Numbered from the stretch's first letter, positions 28,525-37,725 are shown. The stretch is 64,000 bases of DNA from Enterobacteriaceae bacterium LSJC7 (GCA_000302695.1 AMFN01000003.1:992001-1056000), one strand, 5' to 3'. Notes: generated by a model not told the origin, from the sequence alone. Numbers and translations are program-made.

Positions 28525-29612
28525 CAGAATGGTAGCTCCTGTTTTTTGCTTTTTTTCTTCTTCTGGGATTTACGGCTGGCGGGGTTTTCAGGTTCTGGTA
28601 GATAGGCGTCAGGTGGAGCCAGGCGCAATTCTGTTAACGTCCCGGTAGCGCCTTTCGTAAACGTTACCTCAGCTATCAATAATTCATCGTTATCGAACCC
28701 ACAAACGGGGTCATGAACAACGACAAGCTGGTTGGGTTGCCATAACGAGCCGTCGCCCTGCCGCCAGCCCCACACGACATAGGTAACTTCATTGGTTCGC
28801 GCTGCGCGTTGACGTGCTTCAAATTCGGCTCTCGCGATACAGCTGGCTCCTGTCGCCTGCCCGGTCTGGCGAATAAAGACGGGGCGGTAACGCTCTATGC
28901 CTGCATCAATGGTTCTGGCTCGTAATGCCGATGTTGTCGCCGCGCCGAAGTCCTGATCATTTCCGGCGCGCTGTCCGGCAACCTGATACGTTGAAAATCG
29001 CTCACGAATGCTTTTTTCTGTATCACAGGAAATAATATTTTGGCCGAGCACCAGCGCCGTACTGGCGCGCGATGTGCCAATGCCACCAATGACCAGCTGT
29101 CCGCTGGCGTTGTCATATGCCAGCGCCTGCTGCTGCCCCAAAACCTTGTTAATCACTTCAATAACTGTTTCACCATGATCGGGCTGAACGTCAGCAATCA
29201 CGGTGGCCGGTGCCCCTGCATCAATCACAGAAACATCGAAGGGCTTAGCAAGTTCCGTGGCTATCTGTACCAGTGACCGCCCCTTAAATTGTATTGCCGT
29301 AGCGCTACAGTCGATAAGGTCTGCCGTCAGGCTGCGGCCACTGATTCCCACGCTGATTGCGTTGGCGTCATAACGAACCGGCGTAGCTTCAACCCAACCC
29401 GTAATTACTGGGTCATCACCTATGAGAACCTCGACCCGAGCGCCTGCTTGTATGCGCGGCTGTAGCGAGCCTGTACTATCATTACCGGGCCACTCTCGCG
29501 TTATCTCTACGGTGAAATCACGCGCTATACGTTCAATTCCAGCTCCGATCTTTACGTCTGTCCAACCGCCCCATTCCCGCCCGTTCACACGCAGAATCAC
29601 GTTGTCGTTCAT
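28524..29612 (-). CDS. Baseplate hub protein, Mu gpP (gp44)-like
   Basis: A 362-aa protein opening VILRVNGREWGGWTDVKIGA with RDFTVEITREWP and the GDDPVITGWVEATPVRYDAN hub signature. It ends in a Lys-rich tail (about residues 345-362). It overlaps gpN-like by 4 bp. It forms the central hub joining tube and spike. Confidence 0.9.
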   Translation of the reverse strand: MNDNVILRVNGREWGGWTDVKIGAGIERIARDFTVEITREWPGNDSTGSLQPRIQAGARVEVLIGDDPVITGWVEATPVRYDANAISVGISGRSLTADLIDCSATAIQFKGRSLVQIATELAKPFDVSVIDAGAPATVIADVQPDHGETVIEVINKVLGQQQALAYDNASGQLVIGGIGTSRASTALVLGQNIISCDTEKSIRERFSTYQVAGQRAGNDQDFGAATTSALRARTIDAGIERYRPVFIRQTGQATGASCIARAEFEARQRAARTNEVTYVVWGWRQGDGSLWQPNQLVVVHDPVCGFDNDELLIAEVTFTKGATGTLTELRLAPPDAYLPEPENPASRKSQKKKKSKKQELPF

Positions 29613-31009
29613 ATCGCTGGCACCCGTAATGTTTTAGCAGGAACAAAGCCGGGATGGGCAATACCATTACGCTGAATAATTTCCTGCGCCCGTGTTGCAT
29701 TGTCATACCAGCGTGCCGCCAGCACTATCGCCGGGGCGGTTTCGGCAGGTGTACGCTCAACAGTACGCGCAATCACGGATAGCCTGTGCTTAATGTCTAT
29801 ATTCAACGCTGCTTTCACACGACGTAATGCAATAAACAACTGATCGTCGTCTGTACGGGCCAGTTCTTTATCAATCGCGGCATTCAGAGTATCCCGGACC
29901 TCTGTCAGTTCTTCCCAGGTAGGTAACGCGTCAGTTTCAGTAGCGCCTGTTGAAGTCACCACGCTTTCGGTTTTTTCAACCTGTGATGCCTGGCTGCTGC
30001 TATTGCCGCCTGTCATCGGCGGCACACTCACAAGGGCGGGATGGGATACAGTGGGCCATGTTGTTTCAGTTACCCCAGCAGTAACGCCCGTGCTGCTCGA
30101 TGAGGGCGCGGCGTGTTGTGTTAGTGGGGCTGGCAGGTTCGACGTGGTAAAAACGGCTTCAGCTATGGCAGTAGTGCGGATTGCACTTGCTACATAGTTT
30201 CTCTGCTCAGTCTGGCTCTTTGTGCTTACACTGTCGGTTTTCCAGACTCCCCGCGGCGCTAAATCATTACCGAGGCTGACGCCAGACAGGGTTTTAATCA
30301 TCGTGAGCAAATCTCCAGTATTTCCGTACAGCCGGTTTCCTGTCCGCCACATCGTTTGCAACCGTTCAATAAACGTTTTTCCAGATGATGGTGGAGGCAA
30401 TAAAACAGAAATATCACCCTGTAATAATCTGGCCGCATCTGATATTGCGGAATCAGCAATAGACAAACCATCCTGAATAAAACCAATCATATCCATTGTG
30501 CTATTAATAACACCATTCTGAACAAAGTCTGGCAAGCCACCCAGACCAAAACGAGCAAATGAATTATTGATGCAATCATCTAATAAGGTGCAGGATGAAA
30601 TTAAGTTTTGCGCCGTTGCCGCGCCTGCTGTGGGATATGATAGTTCCCCTGCCTCGACGAACTTTAAATCAAAGCGCACCATGCGCCCTTCTTTACTGCT
30701 TGTACTGACCTTTATTTCACCGTCAACACATACATTAATCTCTCCCAAAGACGGATGAATTAATGCCCCCGGCCCAGGCTTGTTAAGAGCATCAATTAAT
30801 AAATCTCGTTGCGTATAGCAATCATCACCTATGACGTAAGCTGTGATATTTGTTCTGAAAGTCGTTTTGCCCAGGTCTTCAGAGTATGGTTTGTCCCTGT
30901 TCGGGTATTCATGTGTTTCCGTTCTACGCCCAACGTCTGATGTTTCAGCCTCAACCTTAAACACCACGCCACGGAACGATGCATTTTGAAGGCGTTCTTT
31001 CCAGCTCAT
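29609..31009 (-). CDS. DNA circularisation/tail protein, Mu gpN-like
   Basis: The 466-aa protein begins MSWKERLQNASFRGVVFKVE and contains GRRTETHEYPNRDKPYSEDL and PGPGALIHPSLGEINVCVDG, diagnostic of the gpN family (annotated as DNA circularisation protein, now seen as a tail/baseplate component). It ends in the usual SGIAHP-type segment (NGIAHPGFVPAKTLRVPAI). Confidence 0.9.
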   Translation of the reverse strand: MSWKERLQNASFRGVVFKVEAETSDVGRRTETHEYPNRDKPYSEDLGKTTFRTNITAYVIGDDCYTQRDLLIDALNKPGPGALIHPSLGEINVCVDGEIKVSTSSKEGRMVRFDLKFVEAGELSYPTAGAATAQNLISSCTLLDDCINNSFARFGLGGLPDFVQNGVINSTMDMIGFIQDGLSIADSAISDAARLLQGDISVLLPPPSSGKTFIERLQTMWRTGNRLYGNTGDLLTMIKTLSGVSLGNDLAPRGVWKTDSVSTKSQTEQRNYVASAIRTTAIAEAVFTTSNLPAPLTQHAAPSSSSTGVTAGVTETTWPTVSHPALVSVPPMTGGNSSSQASQVEKTESVVTSTGATETDALPTWEELTEVRDTLNAAIDKELARTDDDQLFIALRRVKAALNIDIKHRLSVIARTVERTPAETAPAIVLAARWYDNATRAQEIIQRNGIAHPGFVPAKTLRVPAI

Positions 31010-31012
31010 GTC

Positions 31013-33157
31013 TTAGCTTCCCATTCCATACGCCCGTGAAAGCGATGTATAGCCCACGTTTTCGTTTACATTCACCCCGCCTTTTGCTTTTGCAGCAACA
31101 CGCGTTCCTGCCGGAGTATTGGCAAAATCAACATTCACATTGACTTCAGATTGTTTATTAGTTGAAGGGGTTATTTGATATGGTGTAATTTTGCCGCCAG
31201 ATATTTCAGACGTATAACTATTATTCTGAACACCGGCCTGAATTTCAGCCAACGACTTACCAGCATTACCTTTGAAATACTCAATGATGGGAGATACCTT
31301 TTCCCACATACTTTCGAACCAACCAACAACTGGCCCCCATGCAGATTTAATTGATTCAAGCGGCGACCAACCAAAAACACTTTCAAACAAAGATAACCCA
31401 TTTTTAAACACCTGAGTTATTGATTCCCACAGTAATGAAAACCACCCTTTAATTACATCCCAGTTTGAAACAATCAATCCAAGTGGCGTCCACGACAGAA
31501 CATCCATTACAACTGATTGCCCGCCTGTAAACCAGCCAGTAATGTTACGCCATAAATCAGCAAACCACGATGATATAGCGCCCCAGTTTCCGATTATCAA
31601 ACCCAACGGGCTGAATGCAAATGCTGTTTTTATTATTCCCCACGCAATATTTGCAGTTGAAACAACTCCGCTCCAGAATGTTGAGAACCAACGTTGTAAC
31701 GATCCCCACGCCGCAACGATCATTTCAAGCGGAGAGAAACCCAGTGTATCCTTTATAGCTGACGACCCGGCGTTGAATAATGATTTTATTCCACCCCAGA
31801 CACGTTGAAAAAACGGCGCAACTTTCGACCAGTTCGCAATGATTACGCCAGCAATTAACGCAACACCACGCAATATAATGCCTACTGGCGACATTCCGAC
31901 AACAGCAGACAGAACCCGCGTGGCTACCGTCACACCAAATATGCCAATTTTCAGCGCCGTAAACGCTACGGCTGCACCGGCCAACCCTTTAACCAATTCG
32001 GGGTTGTGCGTTATAAAATCATTTACCCGACCTAGCATCGGGCCGAGCGCTTTCGCCCCGCTGTTGATTGCGGGCAATAATGCGTTACCAATCGCAATGC
32101 CCGTGGCTGTTGCCTGGTTGCGCAATAGCTGTAACTGATTTGCTGTTGTTGCCGATCTGTTTTCAAACTCGCGTTGCATAGAACCAGCGTATTTGCTGGC
32201 ATCTGCCACCATTGCAAAGTTTTGCTTAACAAGGTCCAGGTTCGTCAGAAGTGGAGCAATTGCCGCGATGGATTCATTGCCGAACATTACTGACAGCGCG
32301 GGCGCCTGCCGTTCCTTGCTCAACTTAGATATGCTTTCCATCACCTTCAGGATGGTGCCTTTGGCGTCCTTCTGCATATCCTTTGCTATTTGCTCGGCGT
32401 CGAAGCCCAGAACTTTCCAACCTGCGGCTTGCTTGTTCGTTGCCGCCTTACCTTTAGTGAGGGCCAGCATCAGGTTTTTAATACCCGTAGCCGCTATTTC
32501 CTGCTGTACCCCAACACCAGCCATTGTCGAACCGAGCGCCGCAATCTCACCAGACGCGATACCAGCGACTTCGCCCAACGGCCCGACGCGGGTAACGATG
32601 TCTGATATTTGCTGCGCATTAGCCGCGCCGTTGTCTGACAGATAGTTAATCTTGTCCGCCAGTGCGACTACTTCCTTCTGTGTCATCTTGAAGGAGGTGC
32701 GCCACTTCGCCATCATATCGCCGGACACATCAGCAGACTGATCGAACGCAACCCCCATTTTCAGGGCGTCTTCTGCAAACCCTTGTAACTCTTCGCGCGC
32801 AAAACCAGCCTGACCGCCTGCGGCAACCAGCTTTGCAATATCGCTGGCCGCCATTGGCAGGCGTTCCGACATTTTTAATATGTCATCACCCATCTGGCGG
32901 AACTGGTCTGGCGTGTCAAAGTTGACTACCTTGCGAACATCAGCCATTTCGCTTTCGAAGTCGATCGCCGCTTTTGCTCCAGCAACAAACGGCGCTGCAA
33001 TCGCACCGCCGGTAATAATGTCACCCAAGTTCAGGTCTTCGAATCCGGCTTTTTTTATCCCGCGCTGGAACCCCTTAATCTTCTTCTGCATGGAATTTAA
33101 CGCAGGCGAAAGCTTATCCACCCCGGTAATCAGGGCTTTCAATTCAAACGATGCCAT
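31013..33157 (-). CDS. Tape measure protein (TP901-like)
   Basis: The 714-aa protein has a TP901 core (FESEMADVRKVVNFDTPDQF, AGVGVQQEIAATGIKNLMLA), hydrophobic segments (VGIILRGVALIAGVIIANWS) and several W.W repeats of the type SPLGLIIGNWGAISSWFADL in the C-terminal part. Its ATG overlaps the stop of the frameshifted chaperone (TAATG). It is longer than the tailocin tape measure (575 aa). Confidence 0.92.
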   Translation of the reverse strand: MASFELKALITGVDKLSPALNSMQKKIKGFQRGIKKAGFEDLNLGDIITGGAIAAPFVAGAKAAIDFESEMADVRKVVNFDTPDQFRQMGDDILKMSERLPMAASDIAKLVAAGGQAGFAREELQGFAEDALKMGVAFDQSADVSGDMMAKWRTSFKMTQKEVVALADKINYLSDNGAANAQQISDIVTRVGPLGEVAGIASGEIAALGSTMAGVGVQQEIAATGIKNLMLALTKGKAATNKQAAGWKVLGFDAEQIAKDMQKDAKGTILKVMESISKLSKERQAPALSVMFGNESIAAIAPLLTNLDLVKQNFAMVADASKYAGSMQREFENRSATTANQLQLLRNQATATGIAIGNALLPAINSGAKALGPMLGRVNDFITHNPELVKGLAGAAVAFTALKIGIFGVTVATRVLSAVVGMSPVGIILRGVALIAGVIIANWSKVAPFFQRVWGGIKSLFNAGSSAIKDTLGFSPLEMIVAAWGSLQRWFSTFWSGVVSTANIAWGIIKTAFAFSPLGLIIGNWGAISSWFADLWRNITGWFTGGQSVVMDVLSWTPLGLIVSNWDVIKGWFSLLWESITQVFKNGLSLFESVFGWSPLESIKSAWGPVVGWFESMWEKVSPIIEYFKGNAGKSLAEIQAGVQNNSYTSEISGGKITPYQITPSTNKQSEVNVNVDFANTPAGTRVAAKAKGGVNVNENVGYTSLSRAYGMGS

Positions 33158-33315
33158 TACTGTGATTCCCTGTTTATTCGGTTTGCCTGGGCGGCCAGGA
33201 GTTCTACGGTTGCGAAGGGTTCGCTAAGGAGTTCAAGAGGGTTAAGACGCCAGTACTTCGCGCAATCGAAATAGGCGTTTATCAGCTGTCTGGGTTCGAC
33301 GCCCCCAGGAAAAAA
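33157..33315 (-). CDS. Tail assembly chaperone, -1 frameshift extension
   Basis: From the slippery heptamer T TTT TTC (plus 33309-33315, in phase with the chaperone frame) the -1 frame stays open for 50 residues to the stop at 33157, reading PGGVEPRQLINAYFDCAKYW and ending RINRESQ. The fused product would be 136 aa. No start codon precedes this frame. It is the equivalent of the tailocin frameshift at 16557. Confidence 0.8.
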   Translation of the reverse strand, partial: FFPGGVEPRQLINAYFDCAKYWRLNPLELLSEPFATVELLAAQANRINRESQ

Positions 33316-33566
33316 CCGGCAATCTCCCAACTCAGGGTATTCAGATCGGCAGGCGCCATATCATCAACAGAACTGGGCGGGATGCTCGCAAGGCGTGAAA
33401 CATACTTTGCGACAACACCAGCATTAATCATTACGCTGGCGTCTGCTGAAAGCTGATACGGGAAACCCAGTTCGCGCACGTCTTTTCCTGTAGGATCGCG
33501 CAGTTCAAGTACATGAACGTCTTCGCCGTGCGCCTTAACTGGTTTGGTGAGAGTGATTTCTTTCAT
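33282..33566 (-). CDS. Tail assembly chaperone (Mu gp41-like), zero-frame product
   Basis: The 94-aa protein begins MKEITLTKPVKAHGEDVHVL and has LRDPTGKDVRELGFPYQLSA, the pattern of gp41-family chaperones. The slippery site is at codons 84-86. It overlaps the tube gene by 4 bp. Confidence 0.88.
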   Translation of the reverse strand: MKEITLTKPVKAHGEDVHVLELRDPTGKDVRELGFPYQLSADASVMINAGVVAKYVSRLASIPPSSVDDMAPADLNTLSWEIAGFFLGASNPDS

Positions 33567-33919
33567 TGGTAATCTCCTTCTTCGCCGTGAAACTCAAGAT
33601 CAACGGTCCCTTCTTCGGCATTGTGGTTTGCTTCGCCGTGCAGCCAGGCGCTTGATAATACGTACACTTGACCATTTGCCAGCTCTGCCGTAATTGTCAT
33701 AGCGTCAGATGAAACAATTTTGCGGATTGGGAAGTTCTTTGGCACTTTCATAGTGCCTTTGACGTAAGCCGCACGATGCGTTTCCTTCCTATCTACTGAA
33801 CCATCCAGGCCAATAACATCATCGTTTACAACGGTGTTCATAGGCACTTCAATGCCACCGGTAAGGCTCAACTGCTGGCCGTCAATTTTGAAATAACAGG
33901 TTCCTGCGATGCGGGCCAT
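33563..33919 (-). CDS. Tail tube protein (Mu gpM-like)
   Basis: The 118-aa protein (MARIAGTCYFKIDGQQLSLTG, then VIGLDGSVDRKETHRAAYVKG) is the Mu-type tube subunit and ends in VDLEFHGEEGDYQ. It shares one base with the sheath gene. Confidence 0.9.
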   Translation of the reverse strand: MARIAGTCYFKIDGQQLSLTGGIEVPMNTVVNDDVIGLDGSVDRKETHRAAYVKGTMKVPKNFPIRKIVSSDAMTITAELANGQVYVLSSAWLHGEANHNAEEGTVDLEFHGEEGDYQ

Positions 33920-35415
33920 TATTCGGTTTCCTCTGTGTATTGCAGGCGGAACTGGTTCACAACAGCGAACACCCGCAACTGGTTAACGTAATCAGGTGGG
34001 AATAGTGTATTCAGGCGGTTCGGGTCGTTGGCGTCACGCTCAACGATCAAGTACTGGCTAAACAGCTCGTAGTTTTCGACGATGCCATCCCGTTCCATCT
34101 GCCGATAAGCCGCCAGCATTTCACCCTTCGCCACCGCTGGCGTGATGATTGCCTGTCCTGGGCCAAAGCGTGTGCCATCGTTCGCCAGCTTGTGCCGCCC
34201 GTATTTGCTTGTGATAACGGTTTTCAGTTTGCGAAGAACGTAAGCGCTGGTGTGTAGGGTTTCGCTATCCAGATAGCTGTTATCCGCAACCCCCCAGGCA
34301 TTACGCTTGTATGTCGTTACAGAACGTTGAATGCGTAGCACCCCGCTTTCAACGTAAGATGTAGCTACCCCGTGAGTTAACAGAGACTGCTGCTCTGTCA
34401 TCGTGAAGCGCTTACCCTTTGGTGCTGGTAGCATCCCAACAAGCTCGCCGGTTTGGGTTGGCCGTGCCGGGTCATTACGAATGAACACCGCCTCGCGGGC
34501 TGTCCTGCTTGCTGCCAGTTCGTCCGCCGGGGTTTGAGTGTCCGGCTCATAGCCTGCAAGGGTAACGTGTTGCAGGTTGAACTGGTCACCTGCTGTGATG
34601 AGTTCTGACAGCGTTCCCAGCTTCGCGGTGTACGTGTGGCCGTAAAGCTGGCGCGCATAACTCCAGCGCCCACTTGTATCGTTCATCTCGTTTGCAAGCG
34701 CTTTGATGGAAGCCGCGTCATTAAACGGATGCCCGATGTAATCAAAGGGTTCATCAGCCATTGCTGCAATAGCGTTACTAAGGTCTGGCGCACCGCTGCC
34801 GGTTGCACCACGCGCAACCTTGATCTGAATACCTGCCGGGAGAACTTCCCCACTGCTGAAACCGTAATAATTCAGGCTCACCGGCAATTCATTGCCCGTA
34901 AGTCCTTTGTGCCGTGCTGTCAGCGTCACAACGCCAGCGCTGGCAGATGCCGTAAATGGCAATGTGGCATCAGCGCTCACTGCTGCGGCGATAGTGCTCG
35001 CCACGGTGGCTTCTTTGTCACCCTGAACCGCTGCAACCTGAATACGCTGGCGCCCGATATAGAGGCTAACGGTGCCGCTTTCGGTTACTGTTCCGGTGAC
35101 TGTTAACGTTACAGTCGCAGCGACACCCGTTGGCTCAGGGACTGCAATCACATAAAGCTCACCAAATGGATCAGTTTGACGATAAGCGGCCACCATGCGC
35201 GCCAGTTGACTACCGGCCCCGCACTGCTGGCGCGCATAATCCGCCGACGGCATGATTGCCAGGGTATTTTTTTCAATCACCGCGTCGGCATTAACATGCC
35301 CTAGCAGCAGCGAAGGCGCACTGGTCGCCGCCGTGTTCGCCGCGGAATTATCCATTTCGGCAAAAAACAACGGGACGAGAGTATTGGATGGAATAGTACT
35401 CATGCTAATAGCCAT
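33919..35415 (-). CDS. Tail sheath protein (Mu gpL-like)
   Basis: A 498-aa contractile sheath protein (TIPSNTLVPLFFAEMDNSAA, ARQQCGAGSQLARMVAAYRQ) with the C-terminal FPPDYVNQLRVFAVVNQFRL typical of gpL. It is unrelated in type to the DUF3383-like sheath of the tailocin, so the tailocin tail was not copied from this prophage. Confidence 0.92.
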   Translation of the reverse strand: MAISMSTIPSNTLVPLFFAEMDNSAANTAATSAPSLLLGHVNADAVIEKNTLAIMPSADYARQQCGAGSQLARMVAAYRQTDPFGELYVIAVPEPTGVAATVTLTVTGTVTESGTVSLYIGRQRIQVAAVQGDKEATVASTIAAAVSADATLPFTASASAGVVTLTARHKGLTGNELPVSLNYYGFSSGEVLPAGIQIKVARGATGSGAPDLSNAIAAMADEPFDYIGHPFNDAASIKALANEMNDTSGRWSYARQLYGHTYTAKLGTLSELITAGDQFNLQHVTLAGYEPDTQTPADELAASRTAREAVFIRNDPARPTQTGELVGMLPAPKGKRFTMTEQQSLLTHGVATSYVESGVLRIQRSVTTYKRNAWGVADNSYLDSETLHTSAYVLRKLKTVITSKYGRHKLANDGTRFGPGQAIITPAVAKGEMLAAYRQMERDGIVENYELFSQYLIVERDANDPNRLNTLFPPDYVNQLRVFAVVNQFRLQYTEETE

Positions 35416-35597
35416 CAGCTTTTACCCTTCTTGTTTATGGTGTCGGTGTCATCCGGTGGGTCAGCGCGCTGAACGTCACCAGCGGCCAGCCTGCGCAACC
35501 AATAGCTGGTTTCATCAACGTTTCGGCCATCTGCTGGCAGCAGGTCGCCGCGGGCAGGATCGGGAACCGATCGCCCTTCAGTGGGTTTAACGAACAT
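35415..35597 (-). CDS. Small protein, Mu gp38-like (DUF2635)
   Basis: This 60-aa protein (MFVKPTEGRSVPDPARGDLL, then GRNVDETSYWLRRLAAGDV) is the small Lys/Arg-rich protein always found just ahead of the Mu-type sheath. It shares one base with the sheath gene. Function is unknown. Confidence 0.88.
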   Translation of the reverse strand: MFVKPTEGRSVPDPARGDLLPADGRNVDETSYWLRRLAAGDVQRADPPDDTDTINKKGKS

Positions 35598-35622
35598 TTG
35601 TTTTCTCTCAGGTGGTGTAAAT

Positions 35623-35662
35623 AAAAAGGCGGGCCGTCCTCCTAGGAACAGCCCGCCTTTTT
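35623..35662 (-). terminator. Rho-independent terminator after the antirepressor gene
   Basis: Minus strand AAAAAGGCGGGC-loop-GCCCGCCTTTTT, between ant and the gp38-like gene. It is symmetrical, so it could work both ways. It isolates the ant transcript from the tail genes, or is passed by antiterminated late transcription. Confidence 0.85.
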
Positions 35663-35689
35663 GTTCAGCGATAATCTACGGTATTAATA

Positions 35690-36262
35690 TTACCGAATTC
35701 GTGCAGCCTGCCCAGGCAATAGCTTTTTGTTCAGGCTGGCTTCAACGGTACACAGGTGAATGTACCCATCACTGAAGCGATCATGTAGTCGCCCGGCAAG
35801 CGGGGATTCAAGCGCGCTTAGTACAGGCAATAATTGATTCTTCCAGGTGTCGTAAAGCACCCTGTAATGTGCCGCCAAAAGTTTGAGGTAATAGGCATCT
35901 TCTTCTTCCTGTGTAATCTCAGGTTTGGCCGGATCAGCTTTGTGAAGCTGCTTCTCACATTCGATAAAGTAACGGCGAACCTGCCGCCCAGCCTCGTTAC
36001 GTTCAACCATCGCAAGTTCTTTGGCAGTGTCTAAGGTGAGGTGATATTCAATTTTTCCCCGCCCGTGACCTATTTCCCGGTTTTGGGAAATAGCTATGTA
36101 GTCCTGATTAGCAACAAAACCGTATTCTTTGATGCGCTCAGTGATCCACGAAGCGAACCTTTTCCCGATATGCAAGAAGGCGTGAAGGTCCCGTGCGTTA
36201 CAAAGTAGTGATGGCTCGTTTGAAATAGTGCCTGAAAAAACGGGGATTAGCTGGTTAGCCAT
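35690..36262 (-). CDS. AntA/AntB-family antirepressor
   Basis: The 190-aa protein has the AntA/AntB domain in its N-terminal half (LLCNARDLHAFLHIGKRFAS, WITERIKEYGFVANQDYIAI, LTLDTAKELAMVERNEAGRQ). In P1-like phages such proteins inactivate a repressor. The gene is preceded by AAGGAAGTC and by a C4-like antisense RNA element. It is out of place in the structural operon, between gp38- and gp37-like genes, so it is an inserted control module. Confidence 0.9.
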   Translation of the reverse strand: MANQLIPVFSGTISNEPSLLCNARDLHAFLHIGKRFASWITERIKEYGFVANQDYIAISQNREIGHGRGKIEYHLTLDTAKELAMVERNEAGRQVRRYFIECEKQLHKADPAKPEITQEEEDAYYLKLLAAHYRVLYDTWKNQLLPVLSALESPLAGRLHDRFSDGYIHLCTVEASLNKKLLPGQAARIR

Positions 36263-36289
36263 AATGACTTCCTTTAAGTTTTAGTCGTA

Positions 36290-36405
36290 AACACCAGTTA
36301 GTAGCTGGTGACCGGGTGTCAACTAGAGCCTTAAAGGAGCTCCGGGCATATTCCCCTTACGGGTATTTTATTAACGCCTCTCCACCCGGTCTTTGGATGC
36401 AGTTA
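36290..36405 (-). ncRNA. C4-like antisense RNA upstream of ant
   Basis: On the minus strand the segment holds ACCGGGTG ... CACCCGGT, which closes a stem, and CACCAGCTACTAACTGGTG, a hairpin. Between them, GCTCCTTTAAGGCTCTAGT is complementary to the ant ribosome-binding region ACTAAAACTTAAAGGAAG at 10 of 11 central positions. This is the logic of C4 RNA of P1/P7, which blocks ant translation. Ends and promoter of the RNA are not defined by the sequence. Confidence 0.7.
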
Positions 36406-36423
36406 CGCCGTATTGCAGGCATA

Positions 36424-36499
36424 AAAAAGCCGCAAAGCTATCGGGTGCGGGTGACCGCCTTTAAGTTCTAGTGCGGGCAGTATGCGATAGGCTTTGCGG
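36424..36499 (-). terminator. Long-stem hairpin with T-run, containing a second C4 target copy
   Basis: Minus strand CCGCAAAGCCTATCG (plus 36485-36499) pairs with CGATAGCTTTGCGG (plus 36428-36442) apart from one extra base, and TTTTTT follows. The loop carries ACTAGAACTTAAAGGCGG, almost the same as the ant ribosome-binding region and complementary to the C4 segment. It ends the transcript from upstream structural genes, and may be switched by C4 pairing, as in P1 c4 transcripts. Confidence 0.65.
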
Positions 36500-36631
36500 A
36501 TCTGTCAACGAGTGGTGGTGAACTGTGAAAGGCTGGCTTGCCGGTCAAGAAAGGAATGCGATGGGCCTTTCGGCTGTTATCGCGATTAGCTGCATTTCGA
36601 TTTCCGAAACGCAGGTGGCAAACCTATCACA

Positions 36632-37219
36632 TCAGTTTGATAGGTTATCAAGTACTAATCGGTGCTCTACTTCCCCATCCGGCCCGGTGCCGGGGTCGAT
36701 GAAATCAACCTCAACGCTCAACGTTTCCAGTTCGCCCAGGTCGTTTAGCTCGTCGCGCTGGCGGCTGATAAATCCGCCTTCACCCTCGTCCCCGTTTTCT
36801 GTCAGCTCTGTATCAACCCGGAAATCGAACTGATAAATCAGCTCATGCCGGTTCACGTCCAGCAGCGTTCCACCGTCATAGGTGATTGGGTTGCCGGTTG
36901 GCTCCGGGTTCCAGCCCAGCAGCGCACGAAACAGCATATTGCGAATATCATGGACAACATCGAACGATGCGGACTGGCCGCGCTCATCAACACCATTGCT
37001 CACGAAAATGATTACGGAAAACCCCTCGCTGATAGTCTGCCAGTAGTCCGACTGGCTACGCTGTTCGCTCGCATTGTCATCACCAGGAACAACATATGCT
37101 GCGGGGAGTCGTAGCTTGCCTGTGTCTGGCAGGTTCTTGAACTGTGCGGCTCCAGCCACCCGGTTATCGAATACAGGGCAGCGCGCGCGCAGCGTTGCAA
37201 TGATGGGTGTCAGTTTCAT
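36632..37219 (-). CDS. Tail completion protein, Mu gp37-like (DUF1834)
   Basis: The 195-aa protein (MKLTPIIATLRARCPVFDNR, GKLRLPAAYVVPGDDNASEQ, FSVIIFVSNGVDERGQSAS) belongs to the gp37 family found at the head-tail junction upstream of the sheath genes; probably the tail terminator. Its end forms a 9-bp perfect hairpin (AACCTATCA/TGATAGGTT) with the following bases. It overlaps the next gene by 4 bp. Confidence 0.85.
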   Translation of the reverse strand: MKLTPIIATLRARCPVFDNRVAGAAQFKNLPDTGKLRLPAAYVVPGDDNASEQRSQSDYWQTISEGFSVIIFVSNGVDERGQSASFDVVHDIRNMLFRALLGWNPEPTGNPITYDGGTLLDVNRHELIYQFDFRVDTELTENGDEGEGGFISRQRDELNDLGELETLSVEVDFIDPGTGPDGEVEHRLVLDNLSN

Positions 37220-37725
37220 TTCGTCCGCCGTTTGACAGGTTTCACCGCTTTACGTAGTTCACTCGCCAGAAAGTACTGCGTCCAGCTGCGGTTACGCTCC
37301 AGAGTTTCGACCATGAAATTATTACGTGGGGCTATACGCCAGCCGCTGCCACCGGAAGCGCCGCGGTGATGCCCGCGTTTGCGCTTTGCGCCGCCTCGCA
37401 CCCCGTAAACCAGATAAGCAGGATAGAAATCACCTTCTATCATTCTGTTGCCTTCCCCATTGCGCTGGTTAGGAGCGATACGCGCAAGGAAACCAGGGCG
37501 CTTTGCCCCGCCGCGGGGAACACGATAGCCGATAGATTTGGCGAGGCGCCCGGTCTGGTATCCGGGGTTTTCACCCTGCGCCGAACGTCCGCGGCGCATG
37601 ACCAGTTTTCTGGCCTCGCGCATATGCATCTGGCCGATACGCACAAAGGCACGGCGCACCCGCGCGCGGTTAAAGTTCAGCTCGCCGTTCTGCTGGAAAT
37701 CAACGTGTAAAAAGGGAGTTCCCAT
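37216..37725 (-). CDS. Minor head-tail protein (HK97 gp10-like)
   Basis: ATG 37725 after GGGGGGCAAA gives 169 aa, very basic, with GYQTGRLAKSIGYRVPRGGA and RMIEGDFYPAYLVYGVRGGA. The pattern (RxxAGxLaxSigxr ... P.ya.fvefGt) is that of gp10-like neck/tail-completion proteins. It overlaps the head-closure gene by 26 bp. Confidence 0.75.
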   Translation of the reverse strand: MGTPFLHVDFQQNGELNFNRARVRRAFVRIGQMHMREARKLVMRRGRSAQGENPGYQTGRLAKSIGYRVPRGGAKRPGFLARIAPNQRNGEGNRMIEGDFYPAYLVYGVRGGAKRKRGHHRGASGGSGWRIAPRNNFMVETLERNRSWTQYFLASELRKAVKPVKRRTK

